From Ruminococcaceae bacterium AM07-15 (GTDB lineage Bacteria; Bacillota; Clostridia; Oscillospirales; Butyricicoccaceae), in NCBI GenBank assembly GCA_003477405.1, contig QUDE01000005.1, positions 138,013 to 202,012 of the forward strand: DNA of 64,000 bases, written 5' to 3'. The translations under genes were made by a program, and so were the position numbers. The notes under the pieces are model-generated. The model was not told the DNA's origin, ran no database searches, and saw only the letters and a program-made list of their open reading frames with translations. Shown here in pieces: positions 61,051 to 64,000 of this stretch (position 1 is its first letter; each line of letters starts with the position of its first letter).

Positions 61051-62343
61051 CTATTCCCCGGCCGCTTCCTGGCGTTTCACCCCTCGGTTTTTGCCCAGCA
61101 GAGCGCCCAACAATCCGCAAATGGCCGCAGGCAGCACCCAGCCGAAGCCCAGAGAGGACAACGGCAGCTTCATGACAAAATCCAGCGAGGGGATGTACCC
61201 GGACAGCACCTCCAGAAGGCTGATGACAAAGGCCCCGGCGGTGGCAAACTGGAAGACCCAGTCGTTTCCGATCTTCTTGTCAAAAAAGCTGAGGACCACC
61301 AGGGTGAGCACAGCGGGATAAACCACCGTCAGGATGGGGCTGGAGAAGCTGACAATGGTGTCGATGCCGAAATTGGACACCACGGCGCTGAACACACAGA
61401 TGATGGTGACAAAAGCGGTGTAACTCACCTTGTTTCGGGTCAAACCGGAGAAATAGCTGGCCGCCGCCGAAGTGAGGCCGATGGCAGTAGTAAGGCAGGC
61501 CAGAGCCACCACAATGGCCAGCAGAATCAGGCCGCCGTGGCCCATGGTGGTTTCCATGATGCGGATGAGCAGCGCGGTCTGGCCGATGCTTTGCTCATAG
61601 ACCCCCGAACCGGTGGCTCCCAGATAGGCCAGGCCGCCATAGACGATGGTCAGGCCCACAGCGGCCACAATGCCGGAAAACACCGTGACCCGCAGGGCAT
61701 TTTTTCCTTCATAATGCCGCTCTTTCAGCGTGGCCGTGATGAGCACCGTAAAGATGATGGCTCCAAACATATCCATGGTCTGATATCCGGCTTTCAGGCC
61801 CTCGGCAAAGACTGCCGAAGCGCCGGTGTCCACCACCGATCCCACTGGGTTTGTAATGCCCCGGACGATCATCACCAGAAGGGCTATGTACAAAGCAGGG
61901 GTGAGGAATTTGCCGATGATATCAATGACCTTGGAAGGCCGGACGGTAAGCAGGAACACCAGAGCGAAAAACACCAGGGCAAAGGGCACCCGGGCCTCGG
62001 TGTTCAGCAGCGGGGCCACGCCCAGCTCAAAGGTGCTGGCGGCGGTGCGGGGGATGGCCATCAAGGGCCCCAGGCACAGAAAGACGCTGACCCCCAGCAA
62101 GGTGGAGGCCCAGGAGCCCACACGGCGGGTGATGCCCTCCAAAGAGCCGGTGCCCCGGATCATGGCCAGGATGGTGAGAAGGGCCAATCCGGCATCGGCA
62201 AAGGTAAAACTCAAAAAGCCCACGGCCCATTGGGAGCCGGTCTGGAGGCCCAGCTTGGGAGGAAAGATCATGTTCCCCGCTCCGAAAAACATGGCGAAGA
62301 GGGCAAAACCAATGACCAAAATGTCCTTTTGCTGCTTTTTCAC
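61051..62343 (-). CDS. brnQ: Branched-chain amino acid transporter BrnQ
   Basis: This 430-residue, 12-helix Na+-coupled carrier (LIVCS family) imports Leu, Ile and Val. The signature FALFAMFFGAGNMIFPPKLGLQTG is at the N terminus, followed by AGLALLTILAMIRGTGSLEG and AYLGATGSG. The frame is open up to 62382, but GTG at 62343 has GGAG seven bases upstream and gives the usual N terminus (KKQQKDILVIGFALFAMFFGAG). It is upstream of corA in one unit. Confidence 0.94.
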   Translation of the reverse strand: MKKQQKDILVIGFALFAMFFGAGNMIFPPKLGLQTGSQWAVGFLSFTFADAGLALLTILAMIRGTGSLEGITRRVGSWASTLLGVSVFLCLGPLMAIPRTAASTFELGVAPLLNTEARVPFALVFFALVFLLTVRPSKVIDIIGKFLTPALYIALLVMIVRGITNPVGSVVDTGASAVFAEGLKAGYQTMDMFGAIIFTVLITATLKERHYEGKNALRVTVFSGIVAAVGLTIVYGGLAYLGATGSGVYEQSIGQTALLIRIMETTMGHGGLILLAIVVALACLTTAIGLTSAAASYFSGLTRNKVSYTAFVTIICVFSAVVSNFGIDTIVSFSSPILTVVYPAVLTLVVLSFFDKKIGNDWVFQFATAGAFVISLLEVLSGYIPSLDFVMKLPLSSLGFGWVLPAAICGLLGALLGKNRGVKRQEAAGE

Positions 62344-62383
62344 GCTAAAACTCCTCTCTGTGGGGGCGCTCCCCCGCTCCATG

Positions 62384-62420
62384 AAAAATCCGGCCCTGGG
62401 GAAAACCTCCTGGGCCGGAT
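62384..62420 (-). terminator. Terminator of the PAS-GGDEF gene
   Basis: On the minus strand ATCCGGCCC (62412-62420) pairs with GGGCCGGAT (62388-62396), followed by TTTTT. It lies about 150 bases after the stop; the stretch between holds no feature. Confidence 0.7.
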
Positions 62421-62571
62421 CGGGAAAGATCCTGGAAGTATTTTAACACTTTTTCCCGGCCCGCCGCAACAGCGGGAACCGATGTTATATCATATTTCCG
62501 TATAACTTCCTGAAAGCTTTGTGCACATTGCCCGGTTTTCGCCATCAAACTGCACAGAAGTCCCGGAATGT

Positions 62572-63936
62572 TTAAGCGGGCGACAGCTGAATACGGCCCT
62601 TGCCCTTCTGCTTCACCTGGTAGAGCACCTGGTCGGCCCTTTTGTAAAGCTGGGCAAAAGTCATGGGCTGGTCCCCGTAAACCCCGCCGGCCGAAATGGT
62701 GGAATGGGCCAAAGGCCAGCACTCTTCCATTTTGCGCACATAGCGGCAGAGCAGCTTTTGCAGCTTTTCCCGTGTCTCTTCCACCTGGGAAGATGCACCC
62801 ACAAAAATAATGAATTCATCCCCGCCCAGACGGCAGACCACATCGGGCTCAGGGAAAAGCGCCTCCATCTCCCCAGCTGCATATTGCAGGGCCCGATCCC
62901 CTTGATCGTGGCCATAGCTGTCATTGACCTGCTTGAAATTGTCCAGATCGATCATCACAAACAGATAATCCGGCTTTTCCTGCAGCATCCGGCTGATCTG
63001 TTCTTCTCCCCCTTTCCGGTTCCGTACCCCGGTGAGGAAATCCAAAGCCAGTTCTTTTTCCAAATGGTTTTTGGTGTTCACCTGCTGGGAGATATCGATG
63101 ACGACGCTGATGATGGCCCCCCGGCCTTCTCCGTCCACCGTCTTCCGGCCAATGTCATGGACCCAGATGCAGCTGCCATCTTTCCGGCACAAGCGGTACT
63201 GGATCTCGTATTGTTCCCCGGTGCGGAAGCTGTTGTTCACCGCATTGACCACAAACTCCCGGTCCTCCGGATGAACCACCGACAGCATCAGCCCGCCGGT
63301 TTCTTCCATCAGCTGAGGGAAACTGTCATATCCCATCATCCGCAGCATCTTCTGGTTGGCCACATAAAAAGGGAACCCCTCTTCGGCATAGGAGCCCACG
63401 ATGCCGCCGGGCATCACCTGGGAGACGATCCGCTGCAGCTCCTGCCCCACCTGGCGGCTGAACTGCGCCCCTTCTTCCGCCAAACGGAAGGGGAAGATCT
63501 CTCCCTCCTCCTGTCTGCGGCTGGCCTCCGACAGATGCACCCCATCGATCACATACCGGCTGGTGTTCCCCTCTCCTTCCCGGTGAAGGGTCACGCTCAT
63601 GCGCACCCGGTAAGTGGCTTCCTCCCCCTGGGGAGATATGGTCCACATTTCCATATGGGCAAAGCACACATGGAATCCCGGGGCGACAGTGTTCTGCTCC
63701 CAGCCTTCCAAACGGAAATAAACCGGTTCCAGTAAGATCTGCTGCTCCTGGCGGAACATCTGGCGAAACTCTTCCCGGCCGATGGCCACCTCCGATTCCC
63801 TGATGCCGATGCCGTGGAACCGCGGGGAAAGATAGGAAAGGGCTTCCTCCTCATCCCCCATGGTCAGATAGCTTTGGAAAAAGCCACAGACGGTTTCAAA
63901 CACATCCCCTTCGTCCTGCAGCTGCATCAGCAGCAA
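62572..63936 (-). CDS. PAS-GGDEF diguanylate cyclase
   Basis: This 454-residue soluble protein has an N-terminal SnoaL/NTF2-like region (about 5-130: FETVCGFFQSYLTMGDEEEALSYLSP, GFHVCFAHMEMWTISPQGEEATYRVRMSVTLHRE), a PAS domain (about 160-290: PFYVANQKMLRMMGYDSFPQLMEETGG, YRLCRKDGSCIWVHDIGRK) and a GGDEF domain (LDFLTGVRNRKGGEE, DLDNFKQVNDSYGHDQGD, RLGGDEFIIFVG), intact at the active site. The start is probably TTG 63936, five bases after GAGG; an ATG lies three codons in. A stop (TAA, 63958-63960) bounds the frame upstream. Confidence 0.88.
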   Translation of the reverse strand: MLLMQLQDEGDVFETVCGFFQSYLTMGDEEEALSYLSPRFHGIGIRESEVAIGREEFRQMFRQEQQILLEPVYFRLEGWEQNTVAPGFHVCFAHMEMWTISPQGEEATYRVRMSVTLHREGEGNTSRYVIDGVHLSEASRRQEEGEIFPFRLAEEGAQFSRQVGQELQRIVSQVMPGGIVGSYAEEGFPFYVANQKMLRMMGYDSFPQLMEETGGLMLSVVHPEDREFVVNAVNNSFRTGEQYEIQYRLCRKDGSCIWVHDIGRKTVDGEGRGAIISVVIDISQQVNTKNHLEKELALDFLTGVRNRKGGEEQISRMLQEKPDYLFVMIDLDNFKQVNDSYGHDQGDRALQYAAGEMEALFPEPDVVCRLGGDEFIIFVGASSQVEETREKLQKLLCRYVRKMEECWPLAHSTISAGGVYGDQPMTFAQLYKRADQVLYQVKQKGKGRIQLSPA

Positions 63937-64000
63937 TTCTTCCTCGATTTCCCAAAGTTAAAGATATGGATACAGGTTAATCAATTTTGCCGATAAAGCG

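Overview
The window comes from a GC-rich, spore-forming Gram-positive bacterium of the Clostridia, most like gut Oscillospiraceae. The signs are spoIIR, addAB instead of recBCD, an rplU-rpmA-obgE cluster, several S-layer-homology (SLH) surface proteins, Firmicutes-style terminators and sigma-A promoters. This placement is inferred from gene content only. No tRNA, rRNA, CRISPR array, prophage or transposase gene was recognised.

Layout. 1-5 kb: end of dnaG, a dGTPase-like HD hydrolase, a YigZ-family protein, a small membrane protein and a polysaccharide flippase-like protein. 5.2-14.2 kb: one tight operon holding the complete shikimate pathway plus the Phe and Tyr branches (aroF, tyrA, aroB, aroA, aroC, pheA, a fused aroE-aroK, aroQ, then sfsA). 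A sigma-A promoter, an unlisted 35-codon leader peptide packed with Phe and Tyr codons and an intrinsic terminator precede it, which is the architecture of a ribosome-mediated attenuator. 14-22 kb: M20 hydrolase, MgtC-like protein, hflX, a MATE exporter, a divergent SLOG/XRE pair around palindromic operator-like sites, and a membrane-anchored foldase. 22-34 kb: rpmE, addA-addB, spoIIR, ispE, a DUF362 ferredoxin-like protein, a PHP phosphatase and a DUF378 protein. 34-39 kb: ackA, tmcAL and rplU-rpmA-obgE. 39-50 kb: a lipoprotein, an MBL hydrolase, an ornithine cyclodeaminase-family enzyme, a MacAB-like exporter operon with an SLH protein, and a second MATE exporter. 50-64 kb: a 2,030-residue SLH surface protein in an operon with a GGDEF protein, an orphan GHKL histidine kinase, another SLH protein, a short CorA, brnQ and a PAS-GGDEF protein.

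The most unusual signal is not a gene. Many intergenic gaps hold members of a modular repeat family. Units are bounded by small hairpins with a 5-7 bp stem and a 3-nt loop. Stem sequences differ from copy to copy but stay paired, and loops tend to read TGN at the 5' end and NCA at the 3' end of a conserved core. Units abut one another hairpin to hairpin, often start exactly at a stop codon, and are combined with two other repeat modules (one with two long palindromes, one with a 53-bp stretch identical at two loci). One copy lies between 20-bp direct repeats made of a terminator sequence. No encoded transposase is nearby, so these look like non-autonomous elements or structured 3'-UTR elements.
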